DNA from: Echinostoma caproni
Taxonomy: Eukaryota; Platyhelminthes; Trematoda; Plagiorchiida; Echinostomatidae
NCBI GenBank assembly: GCA_900618425.1
Contig: UZAN01039513.1
Location: forward strand, 48,794-112,793
Reading direction: 5' to 3'
Length of the DNA stretch: 64,000 bases
Positions 1 through 11,702 of this stretch are shown here, one piece after another. The position numbers and the translations under genes were made by a program. The notes below the pieces were generated by a model. It saw only the letters and a program-made list of their open reading frames with translations, made no database searches and was not told the origin of the DNA. The first letter of the stretch is position 1. Each line of letters starts with the position of its first letter.

Positions 1-1230
1 CACAGCATCCTGTCAGTTATTTGCAAGAAAACATATGTCACGTCTGGTATTGGTGAAAGCAACACGAATTGTTCCTTTGAAAAGTGATCACAGTTGATCT
101 CAAGATGAAATCACTCCCAGTCTTCAGTAAAGTGAATGTTTTCGCCTCAAAGTTAAGTCACTCTCCGAATTAGTGATATAGCTTTTGGATGTATTATCAT
201 TACCGCGAATCGTGGAAAGCTGGCTTTTACATCACTCGATTTTTGCTTCAAAAATGCTCTGTGGAACTGGTCAGACAGGATTAAGCCTACACATCAGAGC
301 TCCATGATCCAGTAGTTAGACGAAAATCGCAAAGCCAAACTGCGCTGGCGTTTTCGCAAATCCGAATATTTATTCAGAAAACCTGGGTGAATCGATCGGA
401 CGAAAAACGCTAGGTTTAGTACCTAAAGTTAACTTGAACGTACCTATAAAACGTCGCGTTGTCAATGGAGCAGAGCGCTCACGAACCCATTCGAGTCCAA
501 GGAACAGGAAAAAATCTCTTTGTAGAGTTACTTGAGCGTTTAATTTCTCCAACTACTAATTGACCGTCAATGAAATTTGCCGATGTTTTATTCGCCTATT
601 CACATGCACTTTGTCATGCAATCTGTTAAAGAAATGGTTAAAGGAATGGTGTGTCGCAATCGAGTTCACTTCTCATGTGTGCTCTCCCCTGGTTTGACAT
701 GCAATTTCTAAGCGAGTCGTCCCTCTGGCCATAGCGTTAGCTCATATTCCACAAGTAATTGGTAGTCACGGACGATCAACTTTCCCACGATTTTCCGCTG
801 CACCAGTCGCACGGCTATTGAATAAAAGTTTAATATTCCGTGCGCAAAACTTCATCTACGTACCCAGGTTTTCATGTGCAATCAGATATTTCTATTGTGA
901 TATGCGACCTCAATGACTCCGAAAGATAAAAAAGGACACAGAATGCAGCCAGAATCTACCGAGGAAAACACTGAACTTCCCCCGTTCACAGACACATGCG
1001 ATAACCAGGTAAAAACCTTCACAAAAAATGGAATAAGCGTTCAAACTAACGACACGTTGTGGTTATTCTTATTTTATGTGCTTTAAAGCGATTGAAGACC
1101 ACGTGCAATCCTTTCTTCCGCCATGGAAGTTCTGATCACCAGATTGCCCTCCTGGGCCGTCACTCGATCAATCGTTGTTTGTGATGCGGATGTAAAACGA
1201 AAACTGTGGATCATGTAGTAGTAGTAGTTT
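1..1230. other. No recognisable gene
   Basis: Only short chance reading frames occur here; no repeat family or RNA gene was recognised. Confidence 0.5.
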
Positions 1231-1763
1231 TATGAGATATAACTCACTTGTAGGTAGTGATTTATTTCAACGATCAACGATCAACAAGATTGTCGAAGGC
1301 AATTTGCTGGGTCTCAATGAATAACCATCGATTTCCACATTCATTACCCGTCGTGTGGACAGAACTGCGATGGTGTATTTCTAATTAGATTTTGTTGTTG
1401 TGTATTCCCAATTACTGCTGTCTCATCTGTGATCCTCAATAAAAGAATATCCTCAACCGGCACCGCCTTTTGGGTTTATAACAGTAGAAGTATTGGTGGT
1501 AGTAGTAATGCTTAATTCCCACAAGGCGGTGCTGGTCGAGGATAGTCATTTGATGACGATCACAGATGGGAGGTAAGTAAGTTGGCATACATAGCACAGA
1601 AAATCTAATCAGAAACATACCATCACCGTTCCTGTCCCTACGACGGGTAATGACTTTAGAAATCGATAGTTCTATTTTGAGACTCAGCGAATTGCCATCG
1701 GTGATCTTATTGATTTTTGATCGTTGAAATAATTCACTACCCACATATGAATAGTATCTCACA
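1231..1763. repeat. Large imperfect inverted repeat (fold-back element)
   Basis: The left arm (1231-1474) matches the reverse complement of the right arm (1518-1763) along nearly its whole length, roughly three quarters identical by eye, with small indels. Shared anchors include TTATTTCAACGATCAA, CATTACCCGTCGT, CATCTGTGATC and GCACCGCCTT, in the same order. The 43-base centre is rich in GTAGTAGT-type triplets. The arms translate to similar but interrupted peptides, so two diverged copies of one repeat inserted head to head are as likely as a true fold-back element. The family is not recognised. Confidence 0.75.
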
Positions 1764-1898
1764 ACAATTGTAGTATGCATGAAATACACTTGACGTACAC
1801 TGACGTATGCGAACAACGCGCTGTAATTATATAGAAAGCATTTAGCATAGTTTCCTGTCTGATATTCATTGTTCAGACCAAAACACAGCTCATCCGTT

Positions 1899-1919
1899 CA
1901 CACACACACACACACACAC
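1899..1919. repeat. (CA)n microsatellite
   Basis: An uninterrupted CA dinucleotide run of about 21 bases. Confidence 0.95.
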
Positions 1920-2778
1920 CGTTGGTGCCTGGGTTGAAACCGCACGCACCAAACCGGAGAATTTCTGTTCTGCTTGGATATAATCAGATGTGAAACTGCT
2001 GTATTCTAACCGAATATCGCAACCAAAAAGTGATATTGTATCATATTGCGACTAATACCTTCACTTTCGCCAACAAAAATGTCTGATTCATGGGTATCGT
2101 AGAATGAGGTACAACTGCGTTCAAGAAAACACTGAATGAAATTTTATCTTTCATCAGTTAAGCGTTCAAACAAAAACTGTTAGTACCTGATATCAATGTT
2201 TTAGTGTCATTAGCTTGGAATATAAAACTTTCCGGGTTTGGTACCCAAGTCGTGCTGTCAAATCAATTTGGTTTTGGAGCAAATTGCATATCGTTTCATT
2301 GAGGTTTCCGTGACTTTCGTTCAGACTTGTTAGAAGTCGGTCAATGGTATTCGGATTTCCAACACAATAAAGAAAAAGAAATAAGCCTGGCGTTGTTCGT
2401 TGACATCTTCGGACTGCTTGGAATACTGTGTTCATTCAAACATCACCGGTACGACTTACCCCGCGGACTGCGAAGCAAGCATCGTTTCAGTTCAGGGCTT
2501 TCTATGATTCTGCATAAAGCACTACGCATAGGTACATATAATCATGCATTCAAAAGAACAAAACCGAAGGTAAATAGAATAGTTCACGAGCTATTCTAAA
2601 TTATAGTGTTAGGTTATGTCAAATGTGCGTGTCCGATAAGCTTACTTCAGGTAATTCATAAACCTGTAACCGTGAGGTGCGATTTCAAACAGATATAATT
2701 TTCAGAGATAAGCTGAGTTTGTTCGGAGAACCCGATTTTAAGCAGATTGTGAATCAGTACTGTGGAGTGATATTATGT

Positions 2779-2806
2779 GATATATATATATATATGTATA
2801 TATATA
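2779..2806. repeat. (TA)n microsatellite
   Basis: A TA run interrupted by one TG step, directly abutting a Penelope-like tail fragment on its right side. Confidence 0.9.
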
Positions 2807-2807
2807 A

Positions 2808-2905
2808 ACGAAGTGTTGCAAATCGGTTGTTGTAGCTCGGGTGGGCTGAATTCCTTTTCACCTGTTTGTCTAGCTTGGCAAAACAGGTTGTCATAGTGTC
2901 TTTTC
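2808..2905 (-). mobile_element. Penelope-like element 3' tail fragment
   Basis: On the minus strand this stretch reads TTGCCAAGCTAGACAAACAGG and continues into a GGTGAAAAGGAATTC block. The same order of words (TTGCCAAGCTCGGCGAACAG, then GCGAAATGGAAAT) occurs at 16.85-16.90 kb next to a hammerhead-like core and other Penelope remains. In translation both give a CQAR(Q/R)TGE peptide. Assigned to the 3' untranslated end of a PLE by this similarity only. Confidence 0.35.
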
Positions 2906-4060
2906 CTCTTCTCTTCATTATCCAGTAAGTACGTCCGTACTGGTATTTGATGAATCTTTTTAATTGCAATCAGCTTACAATCTGAGTATGTGCTGATGGT
3001 AGTGATAGAAACCTCTTTATCGTATTTGGTTTCGAGTTTCATCCATAGAAACGATAGTGCTACTTTCAATGTGGTTAGCAGTATATAGCAGAATTTCAAG
3101 GTGCATATTGTATGTACTTAAATTAACTTGAGTTGAAAATAAGTCTGAAAAATTGAAACACGACATTCCGGATCCACTCGTACTAGTAAGTAAGTGATAC
3201 GATCGTAAAATGTCCTCAATAATAGATAAGAACAAAGTGCAAACGCGAAGAAACGTTTCTTCAATTTATCGTTCTAGGGATATACATATATAGTTGGATT
3301 AGTCACTACATTAACATAAAGTCCAGACTAGTATTAAAAGAGTATGTGCGTGGAAGATTTTCAGTCGAAAAAAGCAATGAGATCACGATAAGTCGATAGG
3401 GCACAAGAAGCTAAATTGTTTGATGTGGACAGGATAAGAAAGGTTTTAGTCAAGAAGGAATAAAATCGAATTTTGTGTAAGAAACTACACTGAGTTAGGA
3501 AGGGGGAGGGGAGAATGAAAAGACTCCACATACGAATATAGGATAATCACCTCTACGGTCATGGTAACGGCAACGTCTCCACTCTGTTCTAACTGGTATG
3601 AAACAATAGGTAATGATCTATCCCTGCTATACCCTGTTATCCACTAAGCCGCAAACACGCTGATCAACATTTTGCTGTTCGTTAAAAACACCCCACAGCC
3701 GTCAATCATTGCAAGATGGACTTAACGAACCATGATAAAAAGGGTTTAGTCGGGCTGAACGCATTAGGTTTGAGTTTTCGCGAATTGTGTGAACAAATTA
3801 AGCCTTTCGATCCGGTAAAATGAAAACCTGCAAGTTAATCCGTAAAAAGTTCCTCAAAGAGTTTTCTAAAACCCGGATTGGTTCAAAGTGGAATAAATGT
3901 GTTCCAGAAGACGCCTGTGACTAATGAGAAGTTGAGTAATAATGTGAAAGGGCTTGTGTTTTCAACTACCCAGCTCAGCTCAGTTCAGAGTACAAAAGAT
4001 GTCGCTGCTTTCCGCTATATTGATGTGTGGCTCGTTTATACAGTCTTTCGTGGTACCACC
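2906..4060. other. No recognisable gene
   Basis: Only short frames without family features were seen. No RNA gene or dispersed repeat was identified. Confidence 0.45.
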
Positions 4061-4061
4061 C

Positions 4062-4168
4062 ATCCGGGGAATATGCTGCAAAGTGGCCTTCGCGGTGCCA
4101 CTGAAACTTTTCTTTTATTCGACACCGAGTGGTACCACGGATGCCACTTTGTAACATATTTCCCGAAT
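4062..4168. repeat. Short inverted repeat, about 41-bp arms
   Basis: The left arm 4062-4103 matches the reverse complement of 4128-4168 with about seven mismatches, leaving a 24-base loop. The word GTGGTACCAC, itself a palindrome, sits inside the right arm and again at 4050-4059 just outside the left arm. This could be the end of a MITE-like element or a simple hairpin. Confidence 0.7.
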
Positions 4169-4169
4169 T

Positions 4170-4850
4170 TGTGATGATTTCATCAGCAGAGGCAACTGTT
4201 GCTCACGCAGAAGAAAATCGTCCATCAATATTAAGGCAACCGAGGCACGAATACTTCACCCATCTCAACCTTAGATCGCATGAAGCACCCAGTACAGGAT
4301 TATCTTCGTTTGTGGAATCATGGATAAATGTAACCCATTCTTATCACCACCTGTCTCGTTCACTAAACTATAAGGGCAGAACGGATGCAAACAAGATGTG
4401 GAAAGATGCGACAATCCGATTAATGATACAATAAAAACGAGAATCTATGTGATGAAGCTGAGTAGCGAAGGGAGAAGCTGCAGGTGCCATTAGCATTTTG
4501 GATTGAATGTAATAGTCATCCCGGGAGTGACAGAGAAATACCTGCTTTCTGCCAGCTAGTGAACAGGTTCTAATTTGATTTTGCTATTCGGATGAAATCC
4601 TGTTAATTCTTTTATTGTATCCTTGTATCATTGCTATGCATTTTTCCAAGTGCTCATTTCAGTGCAAGAAATATGTAGGCAATTGCATTCACTTCAGAGA
4701 AATTGGTGGTTTCGAGAGAACTTCGTCCTCAATGGAATTTGCTCATTTGTATATCGAGGGCCAAGTCTGCATCCACTCAGATAATGTTTCGTTCCAACAT
4801 TCATGTCCGAGCATGGAGACAGATTAATCGATCCACTTTAACGTCCTCCT
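4170..4850. other. No recognisable gene
   Basis: Nothing assignable was seen. The right part, next to the Penelope RT fragment, may be further decayed Penelope sequence. Confidence 0.4.
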
Positions 4851-4852
4851 CT

Positions 4853-5130
4853 CTATTTCTCAAGTTCGTCTTCAAAGTATTTTCTGAACAGATGCACCTT
4901 GGTCTCTGCAGGAGACGGCGTAGAAGGTTCCCTTTTTTGATCGAGTAGGGCGGTGCAATAAAAATTTGCATTCTGTTTACCCCTTGCTGTCTTTCGATAT
5001 ATTTTTCCTTGGAAAGAACCAACAGGATATCCAAGAGGTTGAACATTCAAAAATGGAAGGCAATCATTTTCCTCTGGTTGATTTATGAACTTGATTGACA
5101 AACTTGGTGCGTTAAATTCTGACTCAACAA
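4853..5130 (-). mobile_element. Penelope-like reverse transcriptase fragment
   Basis: Part of a minus-strand open frame (5194-4853) reads like the C-terminal part of a PLE reverse transcriptase. It has a hydrophobic lead-in and acidic EEN followed by CLPFLNV (family pattern xLPFLDVxxxR). Then comes GSFQGKIYRKT (pattern SVYRKPTxTG), then NFYC and LDQKRE (pattern NFxSxxPxxxKR), and it ends near KYFEDELEK. The YxDD catalytic motif lies upstream of this part and is not present. The frame stops at 4853, so the copy is truncated or frameshifted and non-functional. The first 20 or so residues of the frame show no RT feature. Confidence 0.5.
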
Positions 5131-5194
5131 GGGTAAGATTAGAGTTCCTGTTATTCCCAAACAACCACGCAATGACGTACGTCCTCGATATCAT

Positions 5195-7030
5195 TATCGT
5201 TCAGCATAGTGTATTAATTAGGCACATTTGGGAAGAATGATATACGTATGATTCCTCCGCATCAATGATCAATGGATAGTGATTCAACTTCCCAAGCAAA
5301 TTCAAAGTCGTTGTGACAGTCGCGTCTGTGTGTGAATGTGCGCGGGTGCAAGCGCGAGGGGATAGAAATGGAGACAGGTATGAAATGCGTACCACAATAC
5401 TCCGCCTGAGTTATACCGAGACAACGGAGGCGCCTAAACTTTTCTCAACGTTGACTGAAGTTGTCCGTTTGCAGATAAAATGCAGATAAACTAACGCATT
5501 CATCTCCGAAGAGGACAACTGCACCGGATACTGTTGACTTTAATTCACAATAATACGACGGGAAACAGGGATGGATGGGAAAAACGGAAGAAACACAGAC
5601 ATTATTTCGGTGGTCATGGCGAGCGAGAGACACCCTGTGCGTGTGGCACAATAGACCGGAAACATATATGTGCCTGAGAAAATATACCCACGAAATGAAT
5701 TTAGCTTCAACTTGTCTGGAGCGTTCTGGTTCAATACCATTAGCATTCTTTATCACAAGAGAATACCGATGCAACTGCGACCACCAAACAGCTGTTAGAT
5801 TTCACGAATAGGGAGTAAAATCCGGGAGAAACGACCAGGGTTTTGAACACTTTATGTTCATTTTGGAGCGTAGTATTTCTCTCATGAATCATCTTTTACT
5901 GAAACGTATCGCAGAAAACGGGGAGTGCACAAAACGTGTGAACTGATCAGGAACTTAAATGTAAATGATCAACAGGATTCCATCAGAGGGTGAATGAAAC
6001 AAGGGAAAGGTTACAAATTCATACATTACATTTGGTAGAGCGGGGTGATTGAATCTCAACTCGTTTCGCTTGAATTACATTCTCCCAGAAGACTTAGATA
6101 TTTTGACGAAAATATATGGCCTAACAAATATGTAGGGAACGATTAAAAAGCTATAATCTAGAAAATTTACTTTCGTGACACTTTCGGGACCGTTAAGATG
6201 GTACATACCCAACACGAGAATAAATAAATAAATGTTCACCGTCATCAGTACTATCCACAGTGCATTTTTACTAAAATGATAAATTCGGGTACATTTTGGC
6301 TCAAAGAAATGGAAAATTTCAATTGCTTCATACGTGATCTGAGACGCCCATCACTTGTTTAATACATTTAATAAAAACCTTGGTTTTCTCTGAACTAAGT
6401 CATAATAGTAGACAACCTGTGAGGGATAATTTATGCAAATCAAAATTTTCCATCTGTGTCTTCATCCAATCATATCACAGTTCGTTCGCCGAGCTGCACC
6501 GGGATCCATTCACTCGGCATTTTTCAGCGATCTGGGGAACGTGCCAATTGGTCTTTTGTATTCCTACCACCCGGATATTTATAATCGTGCGAGGAATATC
6601 TGAGTGCTGGACGGCAACGACTGCGTTTGCATGGATCAGAATGGCTGCAAGAGCAAGCTGAATTTCTAGCAAATCTACAAGACATTCCGCTGCGTGTTAT
6701 CACTTTAGCAATAGTTGCTCATTTTTTTCGAATTATCCATCGTCACTTTCAAATTATTGAAAACTCTCGTATAATGGTTCTGTTTGGTATAAATAAACTG
6801 GTTGTGGTTGTCATGAATTTTAATTTCACCTCAGGTACTTTACTTTTCGATTACTTGTACGTTCCGAAACAGACTCTGATTGAAATGATGAGGAATGATT
6901 GTAGCCCGGAATGCGGATGTTGGTGGTGATGAGTTCTCCGAGGTGGACATGTTGTTCGTCGACCTTTTGTAGCCAAGCTAGGCATCATCATTTAATACAA
7001 CTATCAGGAATTTTGGTTGCACCCAAACAA
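5195..7030. other. No recognisable gene
   Basis: Only overlapping chance frames on both strands occur here. No tRNA, SINE or transposon coding piece was recognised. Confidence 0.45.
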
Positions 7031-7038
7031 CAGCGATA

Positions 7039-7395
7039 ATGAGGGCTATTCTGTCAAGGCCAAAGGATCAACTACCAAAGGACGATTCCTCAAACGTTTA
7101 CAAATTGAAGTGCGGAGATTGCTACTACTACTACGTGAGACAAACCAGCAGGAAGCTCAAGACACCATTCTACGAACACACACTGGCTGTCAAACGAAAA
7201 GAAGAGAAATCACTAATCTTAATCCACATGGATGCTAAGAATCATGTGTTGGAACTGGACAACGCAAGAGTAATCGTAAGGGGACCCACAAAGTCAATAC
7301 GTCAATTCATGGAAACGTGACACTCCAGAACGGATAACATAAATAAACATAGAACTAGAACCGATCTGTCACTATCTAAGGAAACACTGGCAAGC
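7039..7395 (+). mobile_element. Penelope-like GIY-YIG endonuclease C-terminus (broken)
   Basis: A frame from 7039 to 7320 contains a GIY-YIG-type nuclease domain. VYKLKCGDC supplies the first motif tyrosine, YYVRQT stands where the family has YVGQT, and EHTLAVKRK follows. An HMDAKNH...L block and a terminal FMET carry the likely catalytic Glu, right before a TGA. After a frameshift near 7350 the peptide resumes as IELEPICHYLRKHW, the usual end of this protein type. Known role: target nicking for Penelope retrotransposition. The stop, the frameshift and the G-to-R change in the second motif argue that the copy is dead. The RT part is absent upstream. Confidence 0.7.
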
Positions 7396-7411
7396 CAAGG
7401 TTGCCCAAACT

Positions 7412-7466
7412 AGAACTGGTCCAAAACCAGTTCTAACCAATTTGGAACCGGTTCGAAACCGGTTTC
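7412..7466. repeat. Cluster of short palindromes with AACCGGTT cores
   Basis: AGAACTGGT and ACCAGTTCT (7412-7420, 7426-7434) form a 9-bp hairpin stem with a 5-base loop. GAACCGGTTC (7445-7454) and GAAACCGGTTTC (7455-7466) follow as two adjacent perfect palindromes. AACCGGTT equals the Grainyhead/CP2 consensus, but function here is unproven. The cluster lies in the 3' region of the Penelope remnant. Confidence 0.7.
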
Positions 7467-7529
7467 GCAGTTGGTTCAGCAGAGCCAGTAGACCAATGTG
7501 AAAAAGGATGATCACCATGACAACGCAAC

Positions 7530-7625
7530 AGCCAATCAAATCATTACAAGCGGTTATTATTGTCCAATAAGATCAAACGGACGCAAAAAGCCAATCGAAA
7601 CCATCAAGCAAAACCATAAAAGGCC
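7530..7625 (+). promoter_or_regulatory. Promoter-like CCAAT and TATA cluster in Penelope tail
   Basis: Three CCAAT boxes on the plus strand (7532-7536, 7564-7568, 7591-7595) are followed by ATAAAAGG at 7616-7623, and then about 40 bp later by a hammerhead-like core. PLEs carry their promoter in a repeated terminal segment (pseudo-LTR), so this may be one. Inference from motif spacing only. Confidence 0.35.
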
Positions 7626-7654
7626 TATCCCACTGAGGACTGGCGCCTCCCGGA

Positions 7655-7705
7655 AGTCGCACTGATGACGTTACCTAGCTTGGCCACAAAACGTCTGCGG
7701 ACAAC
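7655..7705 (+). ncRNA. Hammerhead-like motif in Penelope terminal region (decayed)
   Basis: CTGATGA at 7662-7668 is followed by GTTACC, a short loop and GGCCAC, a damaged stem II, then AAAACG. The hairpin GTC-TGCG-GAC comes next, in the place of stem III. The expected GAAA is CAAAA, so catalytic G12 appears lost, and no clear UH cleavage triplet is seen. Penelope pseudo-LTRs of many animals are known to carry hammerheads. This copy is probably inactive. Confidence 0.35.
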
Positions 7706-7835
7706 GCGTTCACCTCGGGGAACTCATATACACCAACAGACTCTGATTGGTCGCGGATACCTCCCCGTACTGCTATCATAAAAACTTTGAATCACTTAAT
7801 AAAAAGGAAGAAAATCATTATGCATTTACTTATTA

Positions 7836-8012
7836 TCTGATGAATTTGTCATATACGTGAAGCACGAATTGACAAGTTAGGAAGCACTTGACAGCTATTT
7901 CGACCTGATTGGGTCTCATCAGTAGTACTACCCTACTGGGGATCGAACCCGATTCCTCACAGATAGGACGCAAGCATAATACCCACTCAAATACCAGACG
8001 GCTGATCATACA
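7836..8012 (-). mobile_element. Hammerhead-bearing tRNA-derived SINE, family A
   Basis: On the minus strand the element starts near 8012. It shows a Pol III A-box-like stretch (7982-7993), then a good B box GGTTCGATCCC (7938-7949 region), then a hammerhead (7882-7929), then a tail with CTTCCTAAC and ACGTATATGAC. The copy at 62.34-62.56 kb has the same order and similar sequence. Known parallel: the Schistosoma S-alpha repeats join a tRNA-type promoter to a hammerhead. No coding capacity; mobilised, if at all, by another element's RT. Confidence 0.7.
7882..7929 (-). ncRNA. Hammerhead ribozyme, type I, family A (core intact)
   Basis: The core reads CTGATGA, stem II GACC/GGTC closed by a CAATCA loop, then GAAA. 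After that comes the short near-palindromic stem III ATAGCTGT, then C17 (GTC cleavage triplet). Stem I is GTACT before the core pairing with AGTGC after the cut, with one mismatch next to the core. All invariant core bases are present, so this copy could still self-cleave. Confidence 0.65.
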
Positions 8013-11000
8013 GTGTTTCCATCTGATATAGGACAACCCATCTGTGCGAGCCTAATGCGGGTATCGCAGTTCGCGCCAGGGTTATAAATCGGTTGGAAAA
8101 GGGTGAACCAAAGAGTGTATTTTGTGAACAACGCTTATTATAATTGGTCTGTTAATGTATCCACATCTCATGAACGGAGTTCACTTTAAGTGGAGATACG
8201 GAACGGTGAGCGTTTGATTTTTTGTAGTATCAATTTTGATTCATGTCAGGGTTTGTGAATGCAAAACTATGTATCGTTTGTGTTACATATGAGGCTTTAA
8301 CTCATAACAGTATCGCATATTGTACGGAAACATTAAAGCTGTACGAGATGCGTCAAATACGGGTGCATATTTTAAACCTTCTGTAGTTAATTTGTAGTGC
8401 AGCATGAGACCGCCATATCTAGCTTGCTAATGAGGCATGTTGCAACATTTGTTGTCCTTAGAATATTCCGATACTGTTTGTTCCGCTTCTCCTAAAGCGG
8501 GTCATGGCTAAAGCATTATGCGTTTTGGCTAACGTATTGTGGATCGAGGCTGAAAGACTGCCGGTTTTGGCTAACGCTTGATGGGAAAATGTATAAAAAT
8601 AGACCAAACTATTAGACAGAGCTGTTTCCACGGAGGAATGCGTTGTCGAATAACATTTTAGAAGAAGCATTGGAAGCATTATCTTTGAGTGCAGATGGAA
8701 ATCAAAATACTCGAAATGGTTGGTGCAAAGATTACGCTCTGCAGACCATGCACTGAGTTTATAAATACTAGTACTAAATGTGGGAACGGCGGACTTGTCA
8801 AATTGCAGTCTGACAAAAATAGTGTAATTCACATATTTGAAAAGTAAACTCTCGGCCTATGTTATCATAAAGGAGGAGTTCATCGGACGAAGATGGAGCG
8901 AGAGCGAGACAAAGGATCGCACCGTGGAGTACATTCAATATACATTTCGTGAGGGTTTCATCAGATGTAGAACAAATCTCAATCAACGGTTATGTTGGAA
9001 AGTGCTGGTTATCCCAAAACTTTGGAGTTAGCAATATTCGGTTGGGATTTATTTTGGGTTTTCTTAGCAAAGGTTTTCTAACGTTGGGCGAATACAAGTT
9101 GATTTTCATTTTGTAATGATATAGTGAGATGTGGCTTTCATGTCTATAGTAGCAGCAGATATATTTAATGCTACATGGTGAGTGGTTATCTCTGAAACGA
9201 GCCAGTAAAATCAGATATCATGATCTGATGCCAATTATACTGAACCATACGCCCGATTCATTGTATGCGTTCTCTACAGCACTGTTTCTCTCTCCGTCCA
9301 TCGACGTACCTGGGGGTGCGGGTTCCGGGTGGAATGGGTTCGGATGAGCAATCACGCTAGCTCTGCTCTGCTATCTCATCAGATTACTTTTGACATACGC
9401 ATTTGGGCTGTGGTTCACATTTCTCAATATTCAGATCCTCCATAGTTCTAAATTAATGCCGTCAAAGTTGGGTCGCTTGTTCATTGATAGCCATTTACTT
9501 TTGTTGATAGGAAACGGCGTTGAGATAGCAGCTTAAACAACTTTTATTGCGGCAAACATCTAAAAGTCAATTAACAGAGTGATTCGAAAAACATGTAATG
9601 TTTTCCTCGGACAAAACAAGAAAACAAAAATGCACGGCGTACATTGTTTTCGTGTTGTTCTGTTGGCACCCAACAGCGGCCGCATTGGCGCTTCTACGAT
9701 GGAACACGCTCGATCAGACGGACCGAAAAGGGGGATACTTTCACGGTGATTGTACAATGAACCAAACACCAAAGCGGAAAGTTCATCTTTCAAAACACAA
9801 ACAACCTGTGAAAGTAAAACTTTCGCTTTGCAGCAAAGACCATTCGGGTGCGCAGGAAGTTTAGGTAATAGAAAGCAAATTGACAGGCATTTCAGTTTGG
9901 CTCATCTCTTTCGATCACGTTTTTTTTGTAATGCATGTTTTTACACGAAGATGTTCACCTGGTCCATGTATCAAACAACAACGAAAACCACTGTGTAAAA
10001 GGTCTAAGGAACAATTGAACCTGCTTGATAGAAACAGTGGACCAATAGCCGTCAACATATCTCCTGAAATCCAGTTCATACATGAGGTATATGTATTATC
10101 CAGACTAAAAATAACCAGCTCATCTCATAGACCAAAGACTACTGGTTGAAACGCTGCTCATTTACTATAAATCCGGATTTACTTTCGTCTCTTATTTCAT
10201 CGACCCCGTGAGATACAATATCCATTTATCTTGCAATCGAATTCAAGGTGAGAGTGTCGGCAACGTTACCAAATGAGTGAAGGTTTTGAAGAAAACTATT
10301 TTCCTTCAGCAAAACTATTATTCTTGTTATTCACTAATCCCTGTCAAAGGTGGATAGACACCACTTATAGGTCATATCTGATTAGGTTTTCTAAACGCAA
10401 TGCACTTGTGGACTGCAGTAGGTTGAAAGGGTCAGGTGTCAACTGCGACCAACATGAACAAACATATATCTGATGGCCTATCGCCGAGAGGCGAACCGAT
10501 TTCAGGCGAAAAAATAGTTGCATATAATGAGTGTTTAGCACAGACTACTACTCTGCTCTGATCGTCGTGTATGAGCATAACACATTGAGGTAAAAGGCGA
10601 TAGTTTGATTTGTAGAGGTTGCAACCATTACACGTTTGAAACCTTATTTGTGCATTCAGAAGACCCCCGTAACAGTGAAATATCGCCGAATATGCCAGCT
10701 GTCCTCTCGTTCACTCTCTCTCCCTCTCTGAGCTTCAGTCCAAACATCGGAAACTCAAAACTAAAAGTAATCCTCCCGCGAATGCACCAAGTACGCAGCT
10801 AACACCTCACCCCTTCTCTAGATTGCGTCTTCAACACTTGTCAGATAATGCGATCTACATTCTGTCTCCCCTTTTGTCGCCTTACCTTTGCGACTGTCTC
10901 ACGGGTGACCCAAACCTACGCAACAGAGCAGACACGGTGATGTAATCCTGGATGTGGATGCGAAAGCAGGAAATCGATGTCCAATTTCAGTTCTACTCAA

Positions 11001-11530
11001 ATCGGATTGCTTATTTTTTCATAGGAAATTCATTCCGGAATAAACGAACGACCAATTCAATGTTTCTGAAGGTGTTTTTCATGCAGCTTTTAGTATATCC
11101 AATCAGTAGAGGTTGAGACAAAATTGTTTGATGGGAATTAACTGCATCCATAGAGCGTCACCTCCGATTCATTATTTTTGGGTTCATTTCACGTTATTTA
11201 TATACATCACACTTTACGTCGAAGAATTGTGAACTTTAACAAATTTCAAGTTTTTCTTTGTTTTCCTACTCCTTCTGCCAAGCGATCTACTAAGCATCAT
11301 ACACCTTTGAGTAGCAATGAGAGTTCATGTGTTGAACCAGCCGGTTTACTTTGTTTCAAACACTATTTTTATTGGTATCGTTCAATAACTTTAATTTGGA
11401 AATATTTCGAATGATTTCACAATGTCTATCACCCAACCAGTTTCGCTCATACCTTGATTAAATTTATCAGCTTCTTGTGAAAGCAAAAAGACAAAACAAA
11501 AAAACATGTATTTTTACTTCCTTGTCTTAT
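8013..11530. other. No recognisable gene
   Basis: About 3.5 kb without a supported gene. Frames on both strands are short and lack family motifs. No dispersed repeat shared with the rest of the window was noticed. Confidence 0.4.
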
Positions 11531-11534
11531 TTAT

Positions 11535-11702
11535 TGAATATAGAAGTGTACAGTCAACTTTCAGGAAGGGGGCTGCGGCCATACGAAAGCTACCTGGGGA
11601 AAATACAGAAATAAGGAAGACGGGCGGCGGTGGAGCAGCTCGAAGCTGGGACTTCCGGGTCACAATTTGATGACCTAACCACTTGGGCACCACCGCCCTT
11701 AA
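11535..11702 (-). mobile_element. tRNA-derived SINE, family C, copy 1
   Basis: Read on the minus strand from 11702, the element starts GGCGGTGGTGCCCAAGTGG, an A-box-like start. It then has CCCGGAAGTCCC and a B-box-like CTTCGAG, then a body TTATTTCTGTATTT, AGGTAGCTTT and CCTTCCTGAA. The copy at 13176-13312 has these blocks in the same order and strand. The right end runs into ATTCAATAAATAAG, an A-rich tail typical of SINEs. The hammerhead seen in families A and B is absent. Confidence 0.6.

Noticed and set aside
3595..3650. Homing endonuclease (I-SceI-like) site
   Set aside because: Only a partial match to the recognition sequence; expected by chance in A/T-rich DNA.
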